64,000 bases of DNA from an uncultured Olsenella sp. (GTDB lineage Bacteria > Actinomycetota > Coriobacteriia > Coriobacteriales > Atopobiaceae): NCBI GenBank assembly GCA_900540955.1, contig UQIF01000002.1, forward strand, positions 1-64,000. The letters are read 5' to 3'. The number at the start of each line of letters is the position of its first letter. The stretch's first letter is position 1. This document shows positions 18,648-29,680 of this stretch, piece after piece. Both the position numbers and the translations under genes were made by a program. The notes below the pieces were generated by a model, which saw only the letters and a program-made list of their open reading frames with translations, did no database searches and was not told the DNA's origin.

Positions 18648-18845
18648 AGGGCCTCACCGCTTTCTCTGTTGCATGAGCAGAGCTATACAGCAAAAGCGTA
18701 GGGGAGGTATATATGCCGCGGTAGTGAACATTCGTCCCAAAAATGGCCAAAAAATGTACCTCAGGGTCCCACTTACAAATGTTTCCTCCGCGAGCAAAGG
18801 GGCAAAAAGTGCCACGGCGGGGCAAAGTGACCAGATAAAAGAAAA

Positions 18846-18869
18846 CCGCCGGGGCGAAGGCTCCGGCGG
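18846..18869 (-). terminator. Terminator after tRNA-Ala
   Basis: A 10-bp stem with one G:U pair (CCGCCGGGGC with GCTCCGGCGG) and a GAAG loop, followed by U-rich sequence on the minus strand (AAAAGAAAA at 18837-18845). It ends the tRNA-Ala transcript. Confidence 0.85.
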
Positions 18870-18880
18870 CGTCGATTCTA

Positions 18881-18956
18881 TGGTGGAGACAATGGGGTTC
18901 GAACCCACGACCTCAGGCTTGCAAAGCCCGCGCTCTCCCAGCTGAGCTATGTCCCC
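18881..18956 (-). tRNA. tRNA-Ala (anticodon TGC)
   Basis: A 76-nt cloverleaf opening GGGGACATAGCTCAGCTGGG, with anticodon loop TTTGCAA giving TGC and an encoded 3' CCA. The acceptor and T arms pair fully. It lies just left of tRNA-Ile; that pair usually sits in rRNA spacers, but no rRNA is present here. Confidence 0.95.
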
Positions 18957-18987
18957 GACTGCGCGGTCACTCTTTTCTAAAGAATAA

Positions 18988-19022
18988 CCGCCCCAGCGGC
19001 GACTCGGCTAACGCTGGGGCGG
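18988..19022 (-). terminator. Hairpin between tRNA-Ile and tRNA-Ala
   Basis: A perfect 11-bp stem (CCGCCCCAGCG with CGCTGGGGCGG) with a 13-nt loop lies downstream of tRNA-Ile on the minus strand, followed by a mixed U-rich stretch. It is a probable terminator separating the two tRNA genes. Confidence 0.65.
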
Positions 19023-19041
19023 CTATTGCCAAGGAAAAAAG

Positions 19042-19118
19042 TGGTGGGCCTGACAAGGTTCGAACTTGTGACCTCCCGGTTATCAGCCGGACGCTCTGAC
19101 CAACTGAGCTACAGGCCC
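19042..19118 (-). tRNA. tRNA-Ile (anticodon GAT)
   Basis: A 77-nt cloverleaf opening GGGCCTGTAGCTCAGTTGGT, with anticodon loop CTGATAA giving GAT and an encoded 3' CCA. All four arms pair. It stands outside any rRNA operon in this window. Confidence 0.95.
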
Positions 19119-19252
19119 AACGCGAGAAGTTATATTACGCTGCACCCACCCACTCGTCAACTACTTTTTTGAAAAAAATTCTGGCGACTTTGCAGGCGCC
19201 CCCTATATGGGTAGGATTAGCCATCGACAACCCCGATCGTGAGGACCAAGTT

Positions 19253-19780
19253 TTGCCTTTAAGAGTCATGGACATAAAGACGGTCGCCATGGGCGCCGGC
19301 CCCATCCCCTCCTTCGTCGTGCTCGAGCAGCATGAGGGAGAGAAGCCTGTAGACGGCGAGCCCGTCCGCAAGCCGCGGCGCCTTCCCATCCGCATAGGCT
19401 CGGTGGAGGCTGCGGCCATCAGCATGGGCGTGGACCCCCAGAAGGACCACCGCCCCATGACCCACGATCTTCTCAAGTCGACCTTGGAGGCGCTGGGGGC
19501 CGAGCTTCTTAGCGTGCGCATCACCAAGGTCTCGGGAACCACGTTCTACGCCCAGCTCGTCCTGCGCGCAGCCGACGGCTCCGAGCACCTGGTGGACGCC
19601 CGCCCCTCCGACGCGATCGCGCTCGCCGTCCGCTGCGACGTAAAGATCCTCGCCGACGAAACGGTGCTCGAGACCGCCTCGATGCTCGACTTCAAGGGCG
19701 TCCGCGAGGCCGAGCAGGCCGCCGAGATGGCCGAGTTCCACAAGTTCGTCGAGAACCTCTCTCCGGAGGACTTCAAGTAA
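19253..19780 (+). CDS. Bifunctional nuclease (BFN/DUF151) family protein
   Basis: A protein of about 175 aa. The central region (SFVVLEQHEGEK, RRLPIRIGSVEAAAISM) followed by DLLKSTLEALGAE, SVRITKVSGTTFYAQLVL and VDARPSDAIALAVR is the DUF151 fold, described as a bifunctional RNase/DNase in plants and common but poorly characterised in actinobacteria. A UvrB/UvrC-type helix (EAEQAAEMAEFHKFVENLSPEDF) ends the protein. The start is uncertain: TTG at 19253 has GAGGA seven bases upstream, while ATG at 19268 lacks a ribosome binding site. A promoter-like TTGCAG and TAGGAT pair lies at 19190-19217. The gene is monocistronic and convergent with gyrA. Confidence 0.82.
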   Translation: MPLRVMDIKTVAMGAGPIPSFVVLEQHEGEKPVDGEPVRKPRRLPIRIGSVEAAAISMGVDPQKDHRPMTHDLLKSTLEALGAELLSVRITKVSGTTFYAQLVLRAADGSEHLVDARPSDAIALAVRCDVKILADETVLETASMLDFKGVREAEQAAEMAEFHKFVENLSPEDFK

Positions 19781-19892
19781 GGTTCCCGGCCGGTCCGGCC
19801 AATCCAGCCAGGCAAAAAACGCTGCCAAATCAGACGGACTGAAAATGCAGGTGCTAAGAAAACCCAAGTTCCAACCCGCCAGACCCTCCAAT

Positions 19893-19951
19893 CGCTAAGA
19901 AACCGCAGGTTCCAGCCGTAAAATTCAGCTGGAACCTGCGGCTTCTTAGCG
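19893..19951. repeat. Long intergenic inverted repeat between the BFN gene and gyrA
   Basis: Two 24-base arms (19893-19916 and 19928-19951) match at 23 of 24 positions around an 11-base loop; each outer end reads CGCTAAGAA. Further copies of the outer motif occur at 19854 (GCTAAGAAAACC) and, inverted, at 19981-19992. The hairpin could act as a bidirectional terminator for the convergent genes, though flanking U runs are weak. Confidence 0.75.
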
Positions 19952-20002
19952 TATTGCGGCCACAGAAAGCTGGAGGTCGTGGTTTCTTAGCGGGCGCCGG
20001 GC

Positions 20003-22771
20003 CTACTCGTCGAGCAGGTCCTCGTCCACCTCGTCCTCGCCGCCAATGTCGACGGGGCCCTCCCCATCGTCGCCTTCGGCGTCGGACGTCGCCACGCTGA
20101 GCGCGGCCTGGTCCTCGTCACCCTCGGCGGCCTTCTTCTTTGCCGCTGCCATGCCCGCGACGGCGCTCACGGCGTCGCTGTCGTCGAGGTTCATGACCCT
20201 GACGCCCTGGGTCGAGCGGCCGAGGCGGCTGATGTCTTTGGCCTTGACGCGGATGACCACGCCCTCGTTCGTCATGATCATGAGCTCGTGCTGCGGGCCC
20301 ACGATGCGGCAGGCAACGAGGTTGCCCTTCTTCTCAGTCATCGTGATGGTAAAGACGCCCTGGCCGCCGCGCTTGTGCTCGGGGTAGTCGCTGACGGGCG
20401 TGCGCTTGCCGTAGCCCTTCTCGGTGATCACAAATAGGTCGCCGTTGCCGTTGGTGATCTCCATGCCGAGCATCTTCGCGTCGCCCTTGAGGGTGATGCC
20501 GCGCACGCCGGAGGTGTCGCGACCCATCGGGCGCACCTCGCTCTCGGGGAACATGATGGCCTTGCCGTCAGTCGAGACGAGCACGACCTTGTCGCCCTCA
20601 CGGACGCGGCGCACGTTGACGAGCTCGTCGCCCTCGCGCAGGTTGATGGCGATGATGCCGTCGCGACGGGTGCGGTCGTAGGCGCTCATGGCGGTCTTCT
20701 TCACGGTGCCGTTGACCGTGGCGAACATCAGGTACTCGTCGTCCGGGAAATTACGGCAGGTGATGACGGCGGTCGCGTGCTCCCCCTCGGCGAAGGGCAC
20801 GAGGTTGACCATCGCGGTGCCGCGCGCGGTGCGCTGGCCGATGGGCAGCTCGTGGACCTTTAGGCGGTAGACCTTGCCCTTGTTCGAGAAGAACAGCACG
20901 TAGTCGTGGGTACTCGCCACAAAAAGGTCCTCGACGAAGTCCTCGTCCTTGAGGTTCACGCCCTGGACGCCCTTGCCGCCGCGCTTCTGGGAGCGGTAGG
21001 TGTCCACCGGGGTGCGCTTGACGTAGCCGGCGTGGGTGACGGTGATGACCATATCCTCGTCGGCGATGAGGTCCTCGACGTTGAGGTCCTTGGTGCCCTC
21101 TGCCGAGATCTCGGTGCGGCGCTTGTCGGAGAACTTGCGGCTGATCTCGCGCATCTCGTCCTTGATGACGCCGAGGATCTTGACCGGGTTGGCAAGAAGG
21201 TCCTCGTAGTAGGCGATGGCGCGGCGAAGGCCGGCGAGCTCCTCCTCGATCTGGTCACGGGAGAGGCCGGTGAGGCGGCGCAGGCGCATCTCGAGGATGG
21301 CCTGGGTCTGCTCGGGCGTGAAGCCGAAGCGCTCGATGAGGCGCTGGCTCGCCTCGGCGTCGGTGCGGCTCGAGCGGATGATGTGGATGACCTCGTCGAT
21401 GTTGTCGAGCGCGAGGAGGTATCCCTCGAGGATATGCGCGCGGGCCTGGGCCTTCTTGAGGTCGAAGCGGGTGCGGCGGGTCACGACGTCGACCTGGTGG
21501 TCGATGTAGTGCTGCAGCATCTCGCGCAGGGTGAGGCACTTGGGCACGCCGTTGACCAGGGCGAGGTTGATCACGCCGAACGTGGTCTGGAGCTGCGTGA
21601 ACTTATACAGGTTGTTGAGGACGACCTGCGGGATGACGTCCTTCTTGAGCTCAATGACGAGGCGGATGCCCTTCTGGTTCGACTCGTCGCGCAAATCGGA
21701 GATGCCCTCGATGCGCTTGTCGTTGACGAGCTGCGCGATCTTCTCCTGGAGGTTGCCCTTATTGACCTGATAGGGCATCTCGGTGAAGACGAGGCGGGAG
21801 CGGCCGGTCTTGGTCGTCTCGACGTGGGCTTTCGCGCGCACGGTGATGGAGCCGCGGCCGGTCTCGTAGGCCTCACGGATGCCGTCGGTGCCCATGATCA
21901 CGGCACCCGTCGGGAAGTCGGGGCCGGGCATGACCGTCATGAGCTCTTCGGTCGTCGCCTCGGGGTTGTCGATGAGCATGCAGGTGGCCTCGATCGTCTC
22001 GCCCAGGTTGTGCGGCGGGATGTTCGTGGCCATGCCGACGGCGATGCCTCCGCAGCCGTTGACGAGCAGGTTGGGGAAGCGCGCCGGCAGGACCTGCGGC
22101 TCGGCCAGGGACTCGTCGTAGTTGGGCTGCCAGTCGACGGTGTCCTTCTGCAGGTCGCGCAGAAGCTCCATGGCGGGCTTGGCCAGGCGGGACTCGGTGT
22201 ATCGCATTGCCGCCGCGCCGTCGCCGTCGATGTTGCCGAAGTTGCCGTGGCCGTCGATGAGCGGCGTGCGCATGGAGAACCACTGCGCCAGGCGGACCAT
22301 GGCCTCATAGACCGCGGAGTCGCCGTGGGGGTGGTACTTGCCGATAACTTCGCCGACCGTCCACGCCGACTTCTTGTGCGGGCGGTTGGGGAAGATGCCC
22401 GACTCGTTCATGGCGTACAGGATGCGGCGGTGAACCGGCTTTAAGCCGTCGCGGACGTCCGGCAGGGCGCGCGCCGTGATGACCGACATCGAGTACTCGA
22501 TGAAGGACTGGCGCATCTCGTGGCCGAACTCCTTGATCTGGAGCGCGCCGCCGTGCTCGTCGGTCTCGCCCGTGTCGACGCCGGTGCCGGCGTTGCCGAA
22601 CTCCTCCTCGAGCTCGCCGTCGTCATCGTCATCGGCGTCGTCCGCGGCCTCGGTCTCGTCGTAGACGTCCTCGCCCTCATCAGAGGCCTGCGCGCGGTCG
22701 AGCAGGCGCCTGAGGTCGTCAGGCAGCGCGGCCTCGTCGCCCGGCGTGTTGTTGTTATTCTCGTCTGCCAC
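20003..22771 (-). CDS. gyrA: DNA gyrase subunit A
   Basis: A 922-aa type II topoisomerase breakage-reunion subunit that pairs with GyrB to introduce negative supercoils. The conserved core starts near residue 80 (IKEFGHEMRQSFIEYSMSVI), with the catalytic tyrosine in AAAMRYTESRL near residue 190. The C-terminal beta-pinwheel carries the GyrA box QKRGGKG, which marks gyrase rather than topoisomerase IV. Two features are unusual in degree: an N-terminal extension of about 75 residues rich in Asp and Glu, and an acidic C-terminal tail after residue 870. The GTG start at 22771 follows AAAGG. It is the last gene of the dnaA-to-gyrA block, 185 bases after gyrB. Confidence 0.97.
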   Translation of the reverse strand: MADENNNNTPGDEAALPDDLRRLLDRAQASDEGEDVYDETEAADDADDDDDGELEEEFGNAGTGVDTGETDEHGGALQIKEFGHEMRQSFIEYSMSVITARALPDVRDGLKPVHRRILYAMNESGIFPNRPHKKSAWTVGEVIGKYHPHGDSAVYEAMVRLAQWFSMRTPLIDGHGNFGNIDGDGAAAMRYTESRLAKPAMELLRDLQKDTVDWQPNYDESLAEPQVLPARFPNLLVNGCGGIAVGMATNIPPHNLGETIEATCMLIDNPEATTEELMTVMPGPDFPTGAVIMGTDGIREAYETGRGSITVRAKAHVETTKTGRSRLVFTEMPYQVNKGNLQEKIAQLVNDKRIEGISDLRDESNQKGIRLVIELKKDVIPQVVLNNLYKFTQLQTTFGVINLALVNGVPKCLTLREMLQHYIDHQVDVVTRRTRFDLKKAQARAHILEGYLLALDNIDEVIHIIRSSRTDAEASQRLIERFGFTPEQTQAILEMRLRRLTGLSRDQIEEELAGLRRAIAYYEDLLANPVKILGVIKDEMREISRKFSDKRRTEISAEGTKDLNVEDLIADEDMVITVTHAGYVKRTPVDTYRSQKRGGKGVQGVNLKDEDFVEDLFVASTHDYVLFFSNKGKVYRLKVHELPIGQRTARGTAMVNLVPFAEGEHATAVITCRNFPDDEYLMFATVNGTVKKTAMSAYDRTRRDGIIAINLREGDELVNVRRVREGDKVVLVSTDGKAIMFPESEVRPMGRDTSGVRGITLKGDAKMLGMEITNGNGDLFVITEKGYGKRTPVSDYPEHKRGGQGVFTITMTEKKGNLVACRIVGPQHELMIMTNEGVVIRVKAKDISRLGRSTQGVRVMNLDDSDAVSAVAGMAAAKKKAAEGDEDQAALSVATSDAEGDDGEGPVDIGGEDEVDEDLLDE

Positions 22772-22895
22772 TTAGCAGCCTTTCTCTAAAGAAGGTCGTT
22801 CTTTCGTGCGTAGAGAAGCCCTTCCCGCGGTTTTAACCCCGCAGGTCGGCCGCGGTTTCCGTGGTGGTCCAGATAGGGAGCGACAAGCCCGACGA

Positions 22896-22913
22896 CGCGT
22901 GCTTAGGCACGCG
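22896..22913 (-). other. Hairpin in the gyrB-gyrA spacer
   Basis: A 7-bp stem (CGCGTGC with GCACGCG) with a TTAG loop lies in the spacer 22772-22956. No U tract follows, so it is a candidate mRNA processing or attenuation structure rather than a terminator. Confidence 0.4.
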
Positions 22914-22956
22914 AGGAGGGTTGGAGCCCCTAGATGGGCCGCCAAGGGAAGCGCAG

Positions 22957-24987
<2,031 letters not shown>

Positions 24988-25129
24988 GCGCACGTCCTTC
25001 CCCGGGGCGCCCAGACGCCCCTCGCGTTCGTTTGAGGCTCGTTTGGATGTACGGGATTAATCCAAAATAGATACCTATCCGCATAATTTTACAGCATCTG
25101 AGGCCCTCAGAGCCGATTTGAGCGGTTAT

Positions 25130-25657
25130 CTATAAGTTCTGCGTCCCGTCCAGCTTTCGACGTCGCATAGACGCGCTCATCGCCTTGTAAGCCTTCTCGC
25201 GAAGATGCTCGGGCTGGCCGGCGACGGCAGCGCGGACGTACGCCTCCTCCTCCGCCGTGAGCTCAGGAAGAAGTACGGGCACGGCCGTGGCCTCGCGCTG
25301 GGCGGTCTTTTTCTTTTCCGCGGGGGGGCGTTTGGTCTGCTTGAAGACGATCTCGCCGAAGTCCCAGCCGGCGGCCGCCATCCGCGCGCGGTACACCTCG
25401 CGGTTCGCGTTGAAGTCGACGGCGCGGGCGCGGGTGTCGGTGTACACCACGAAGGTCGGCTTGTCGCCCTGGCGGCGGGGCGCGGCGACGTAGGTGCCGC
25501 AGGTATGCTCGCGCTCCACGGGGCCCACCATCTGGAACCACGCGCGCTGGGCCATGCGGCCAGGACCCATGGCGCGCCTGGCCTGGGGCGTGCCGAAGAT
25601 GCCCTTCAAGGCCTCGCCAACCGAGCTGATGTTCGCGAACTCGTCGGCGCTCGTCAT
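25130..25657 (-). CDS. dciA: DciA-like (DUF721) helicase-loading protein
   Basis: A 175-aa protein beginning MTSADEFANISSVGEALKGI. The DUF721/DciA family loads the replicative helicase DnaB in bacteria that lack DnaC or DnaI, and its usual place is directly after recF. Here its ATG overlaps the recF stop codon by four bases (ATGA), which implies translational coupling. The N-terminal KH-like domain carries RAWFQMVGP, matching the family's Trp-containing helix. The C-terminal half is basic and extended. The open frame continues far upstream inside recF but that part is an out-of-frame shadow. Confidence 0.8.
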   Translation of the reverse strand: MTSADEFANISSVGEALKGIFGTPQARRAMGPGRMAQRAWFQMVGPVEREHTCGTYVAAPRRQGDKPTFVVYTDTRARAVDFNANREVYRARMAAAGWDFGEIVFKQTKRPPAEKKKTAQREATAVPVLLPELTAEEEAYVRAAVAGQPEHLREKAYKAMSASMRRRKLDGTQNL

Positions 25658-26739
25658 CCGTACCTCACCACTTCCGCACCGTTGAGGTCCTCCGCCGAGA
25701 AGTACCCGAGGTTCGTCGTGGTGATGACCGCCTGCGTCCCGCGCAGGAGCAGGCCCACCACGGCGTCGCGCCTCGCCGCGTCGAGCTCGCTCATGACGTC
25801 GTCGAGCAGAAGAAGCGGCCGCGACCCCACGACCTCCTCGGCAAGAAGCACCTCGGCCATCTTGAGGGCGAGGACGGCGGAGCGCTGCTGGCCCTGCGAC
25901 GCGAAGGCGCGCGCGTCGCGGCCGTCTATGGTGAACACCACGTCGTCGCGATGCGGGCCCACGGTGGTCTGGCGCCGCCGCAGGTCCTCGGGGCGGGCGG
26001 CGGCAAGCGCGTCCGCGAAGCGGGTCGCGAGCTCGTCGCGGGAGAGCCCCGCCGCGTCGACGCCCAAACCGCAGGAGTAGGCGCACTCGAGGCCCTCGGC
26101 GCCCGAGATGCTCTCGTAGGCTTCCTCCACCTTCGGCGCGAGGCGCGAGAAGAGCCTCAGGCGCGAGTGCAGCAGCGCGGCTCCCCCGAGGGCCACCGAC
26201 GCGTCCCAGGCGTCCAGAAGCCCGAGGTCGGGGCTCTCTTCCTTGAGCAGACGATTTCGTTGGTCGACCGCGCGGCCATAGGCGGCGAGCAGACGAGAGT
26301 AGCCGGGGGCGGACTGGCGGCCGAAACCGTCGAGCTCGTCGCGGCGCCCCTGCGCCCCTCGCTTGACGAGCGCGAGGTCGTCCGGGGTAAACAGGACGCT
26401 CATCAGGTTGCCGGGGACGTCGCCGGCATGGATCTTCTTGCCGTTGCGGGAGAACTGGCGCCTGCCCGGCTCGACGTCGCAGCGGACGTCGAGCACCCGG
26501 CCGTCGCCCTCGAGCCGCAGGTCCGCGCGGCCGCGCGGCGCGCCCTCGCGGACGAGCTGGGCGGGCGTGGGCTTGCGGAACGAGAAGCCGGCGGTCAGCA
26601 TCTGCAGCGCCTCGACGGTGTTCGTCTTGCCCGAGGCGTTCGGGCCGACGAGCACCGTCGTGGCGGGGGCCAGCTCGACGCGCCGCTCGTGCGCGCTGCG
26701 GAAGTCGGTGAGCGTGAGCTCTGTGGCAAGGAGGCCCAT
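25654..26739 (-). CDS. recF: DNA replication/repair protein RecF
   Basis: A 361-aa SMC-like ABC ATPase that helps load RecA at gapped DNA. The Walker A motif is VGPNASGKTN near residue 32. The signature region and the Walker B LLLDDVMSELD near residue 315 are intact, followed by the D-loop and a switch histidine-type region near the end. The start lies six bases after the dnaN stop codon and the end overlaps dciA, so dnaN-recF-dciA form one transcription unit. Confidence 0.96.
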   Translation of the reverse strand: MGLLATELTLTDFRSAHERRVELAPATTVLVGPNASGKTNTVEALQMLTAGFSFRKPTPAQLVREGAPRGRADLRLEGDGRVLDVRCDVEPGRRQFSRNGKKIHAGDVPGNLMSVLFTPDDLALVKRGAQGRRDELDGFGRQSAPGYSRLLAAYGRAVDQRNRLLKEESPDLGLLDAWDASVALGGAALLHSRLRLFSRLAPKVEEAYESISGAEGLECAYSCGLGVDAAGLSRDELATRFADALAAARPEDLRRRQTTVGPHRDDVVFTIDGRDARAFASQGQQRSAVLALKMAEVLLAEEVVGSRPLLLLDDVMSELDAARRDAVVGLLLRGTQAVITTTNLGYFSAEDLNGAEVVRYG

Positions 26740-26745
26740 AAGTCC

Positions 26746-27846
26746 CTAGAGGCGGACCGGCATGAGCAGGTACAGGTAGTTGATGAGGCCGTTGGACTTG
26801 AAGATGCCGGGCTGCGCGGAGCTCTGGAGCTCCAGGCGCAGGGTCTTGGAACCCGCGACGGCGTTCATGCAGTCAAAGACGTAGTGGTAGTTGAGCGCGA
26901 TCGAGAGGCTCTGGCCATCGATGTTGGCGTCGATGATCTCGGAGGACTCGCCCTGCTCGGGGGAGCTCGCCGAGAGGCGCACGAAGCGGCCGTCGGCGTC
27001 GATGTCGAAGCGCACAGAGGCGTTGGTCACGGCGATGACCGAGACGCGCTTGAGCGCGGCGGCCAGCGCCGCGGCGTCGATCTCCACGGCGGTGCCGCAG
27101 CTCGCGGGAAGGAGCTGCTTGTAGTCGGGGAAGTTGCCCTCGATCTTGCGCGAGACGAAGGTCGTGGTGCCAAAGGTGAACACGACCTGGCTCTCGGCCA
27201 CGCCGATGCGGATGGTCTCGGTCATGGACGGCATCGTGAGAACGTCATGGAACACGTTGCCGCTCACGATGGCGCGGAACGCCTCGCCCGCGGGCGCCTC
27301 GGTCGAGGAGTCGCAGACGGCAAGGCGGAAGGAGTCGGTGGCCACAAGGCGGATGGTGTTGTCCTCGACGGTAAGCAAGATGCCCTGCAGGATCGCGCGG
27401 GAGGTCTCCTTTGAGGTGACCTTATAGACCTTGTCGACCATCGTGGAAAGAAGCTCGCTCGGAAGCTCGATCTCGCGCTGCGGGTTCACGTTGGGGAAAC
27501 CGGACCAGTCGGCGGGCGACAGGGTGTTCAGGCGGAAGGAGGACTTGTCGCACGAGATGGAAATGGTGCGCTCACCGCCATCGAAGGTGACCGCGGCGTC
27601 GGGCAGCGTCTTCACGATGTTGGTGATGACCTTGCCCGAGACGACCGTCTCGCCCTCCTCCTCGACGTTGGCCGGGATCATATGGCGAATCGAGATGGTG
27701 AGGTTGTTCGTCTGGAACTCGAGGGTCCCCTCGAAGGCGCGGATATAGATGCCCGAGAGGATGGGAAGGGTTGAGTTGGTCCCCATGCCCTTGGCCACGA
27801 CCGAGAGCGCTTTCATAAGAGAGGACTGGCTTACGGTGAACTTCAT
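26746..27846 (-). CDS. dnaN: DNA polymerase III sliding clamp (beta subunit)
   Basis: A 366-aa ring-forming processivity clamp with the usual three-fold repeat: MKFTVSQSSLMKALSVVAKG opens domain 1, and the C terminus LYLLMPVRL is the conserved end of domain 3 that forms part of the protein-binding pocket. Length is typical. It is separated from dnaA by 259 bases that hold DnaA-box-like repeats and a very AT-rich stretch, so it may be expressed from a promoter there. Confidence 0.97.
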   Translation of the reverse strand: MKFTVSQSSLMKALSVVAKGMGTNSTLPILSGIYIRAFEGTLEFQTNNLTISIRHMIPANVEEEGETVVSGKVITNIVKTLPDAAVTFDGGERTISISCDKSSFRLNTLSPADWSGFPNVNPQREIELPSELLSTMVDKVYKVTSKETSRAILQGILLTVEDNTIRLVATDSFRLAVCDSSTEAPAGEAFRAIVSGNVFHDVLTMPSMTETIRIGVAESQVVFTFGTTTFVSRKIEGNFPDYKQLLPASCGTAVEIDAAALAAALKRVSVIAVTNASVRFDIDADGRFVRLSASSPEQGESSEIIDANIDGQSLSIALNYHYVFDCMNAVAGSKTLRLELQSSAQPGIFKSNGLINYLYLLMPVRL

Positions 27847-27859
27847 CTGCGGGCCTTTC

Positions 27860-28082
27860 TATTTGTTCTTATATATATATCTATAAAACCAGTAGTAATA
27901 ATAAGGTCTGTTGAAAAGTAGATAACTCAGCAAATCACGAGGTCAAAGGCTTTATCGCAAGCGTGTCGAAAGCGTTTTGTTTTCTTCATCCGTAAACATT
28001 GGCGCACGGGCCGTTTTTGCTTTCAACATCGGGTCCGCGGTATTCGTCATCCCTTCTTCCTCTTTTCGACAGCTTTTGAACA
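27860..28082. other. oriC: Candidate oriC segment between dnaA and dnaN
   Basis: An AT-rich tract at 27860-27905 (including TTATATATATATCTATAAAA) is a candidate unwinding element. Next to it are 9-mers of the form TTTTCNACA on either strand: TGTTGAAAA at 27909-27917 and TTTTCGACA at 28063-28071. Near matches are TGTCGAAAG at 27964, CTTTCAACA at 28020 and TTTTGAACA at 28074. They differ from the classical TTATNCACA mainly at position 6, so assignment as DnaA boxes is an inference from clustering around dnaA. Confidence 0.6.
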
Positions 28083-28105
28083 TCGCTTCAGGGTGTTTTC
28101 CCTTA

Positions 28106-29662
28106 TCATGAGTCGCCGACGATCGACTCACGGACCTGCATGAGCCGGTCTTGGAAGGTACGGTCGTCTTTGCGGGTGTCGTCGACCACCCTCAGGCTGT
28201 GCATGATGGTGGCGTGGCTGCGGCCGCCGAACTTCTTTCCGATGTCGGCAAGGGTCTGGTTGCACATCTCGCGGCAGAGCCATACGGCGACATGTCGGGC
28301 CTCCATGAGGGACTTGTTGCGCTTGTTGCCGATGAGCTCCTCGTGGCTCACGTCGTAGAACTTCTCGACCCCGCGCTGCACCTGCTCGATCGAGAGCTTC
28401 TGCTCGCTCGTGGGCCACACCTCGCTGCAAATCGAGAGGACCTCGTCGTGGCCGAGCTCGACGCCGTTTTTCTGGGCCCTTGCCGACGCGATGAGGCAGC
28501 GCTGGCAGAAGCCCTCGATGAGGCGGATGTTGTTGCCGGCCTTCTCGGCCATGAACTGCTGGGTTTTCGCCGAGATGGTGCCGACCGTGTCGGCAAGGCC
28601 GTCTTTTTGGGCGTCCTCGATCGCGCGCTCGCAGAACTTCTCGATGAGACGGACACGCAGCTCATAGCTCGGCACCTGAACTGATGCGGTGAAGCCGCCG
28701 CCGATGCGGCTCGTCACGCGCTCATCGAAGCCGTCCTTGCCCATGCCGAGCTCGGCGGGGGTGCGGTCGGCGGCGAGCACGACCCACTTGCCGCTTGCTC
28801 GCAGGGTGTTGAAGGTGTCGAAGAAGAAGTTGATGGTGCCCGCCTTGCCCGCAAGGCCCTGCACGTCGTCGACGATGAGGACGTCGATGTCGGCGTAGTT
28901 CTGGCGCAGCTCGTCGGCGGCCGACTTGTTCTCCGACCGCGATGCGTTGACGTAGTCGCTGATGAACGAGGAGGCGTCCTTGTACACGCAGATCCTTGAG
29001 GGGTCGTTTTGCGCTATATAGTTCTGGATGGCGCGCAAGAGGTGCGTCTTTCCGAGCCCGCTCTTTCCGTAGATAAAAAGAAGCCCATAGCTCTTGTTCA
29101 CCCCGTTGGCCACCTGTACGGCGGAGTCGTAGGCGATCATGTTCTCGTCGCCGCGAACGAAGCGGTCGAAGGTGAGCTTGGAGTCGCCCGCGCCCACGTC
29201 CTCGACAAGCGGGTTGCGCTCGCGCCGCCTGCGGTTCTCTCGCGCTGCGCGCTCGGGGTCATCCTGCCACCCGTCGTCGGCTATGCGGGCCTCGTGACGT
29301 TCGGCGGCCGGGGCCGCCGGCGCGGCCGAGCTGGTCGCCGCCGTCCAGTCGCGCGCCTCTTCCTGCGACATCGACGACACGTGGGGCCTCGGCGCCGCCG
29401 CGGCCCCTCCCAAAGCGACCTCGAGCTTGATCGGCTCAAAGGCCGCCTGCGAGAGCATCTCCTCGAGCTCTTCCTGTGTGGCGGCCACCTTCTTCACGAC
29501 GATGCGCATGGGTGTCTCCACGCGCAGCACGCCGTTCTCCAAGGAGGTGGGCGTGCAGCTGCGCAGCATCGCCAGGAACGCCTCGGGCTTGCCTTCCCCC
29601 GAAAGGAGGTCGAGCGAATCTTGCCAGAGGGCGTCGGCTTCCGATTCCTGTGTGATGTCCAT
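28106..29662 (-). CDS. dnaA: Chromosomal replication initiator protein DnaA
   Basis: A 518-aa AAA+ initiator. Domain I lies within about residues 1-90. Domain II is a variable linker of about 80 residues rich in Ala, Arg and Glu. Domain III has Walker A YGKSGLGKTH near residue 202 and Walker B VLIVDDVQ near residue 265. Domain IV ends with the DNA-binding signature GGRSHATIMHSL near residue 485. All key residues are present. The ATG at 29662 begins MDITQESEADALWQDSLDLL. Repeats that resemble DnaA boxes lie on both sides of the gene, which suggests autoregulation and origin function. Confidence 0.98.
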   Translation of the reverse strand: MDITQESEADALWQDSLDLLSGEGKPEAFLAMLRSCTPTSLENGVLRVETPMRIVVKKVAATQEELEEMLSQAAFEPIKLEVALGGAAAAPRPHVSSMSQEEARDWTAATSSAAPAAPAAERHEARIADDGWQDDPERAARENRRRRERNPLVEDVGAGDSKLTFDRFVRGDENMIAYDSAVQVANGVNKSYGLLFIYGKSGLGKTHLLRAIQNYIAQNDPSRICVYKDASSFISDYVNASRSENKSAADELRQNYADIDVLIVDDVQGLAGKAGTINFFFDTFNTLRASGKWVVLAADRTPAELGMGKDGFDERVTSRIGGGFTASVQVPSYELRVRLIEKFCERAIEDAQKDGLADTVGTISAKTQQFMAEKAGNNIRLIEGFCQRCLIASARAQKNGVELGHDEVLSICSEVWPTSEQKLSIEQVQRGVEKFYDVSHEELIGNKRNKSLMEARHVAVWLCREMCNQTLADIGKKFGGRSHATIMHSLRVVDDTRKDDRTFQDRLMQVRESIVGDS

Positions 29663-29680
29663 ACCGGTTGTCCTCGCAAT

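Noticed and set aside
18881..19118. tRNA-Ile/tRNA-Ala pair as a remnant of an rRNA operon
   Set aside because: No 16S or 23S sequence flanks the pair, and each tRNA has its own terminator-like hairpin.
25658..26086. Upstream extension of the dciA frame
   Set aside because: The Arg/Pro-rich text is recF read in another frame; the ATGA overlap at 25657 is the real start.
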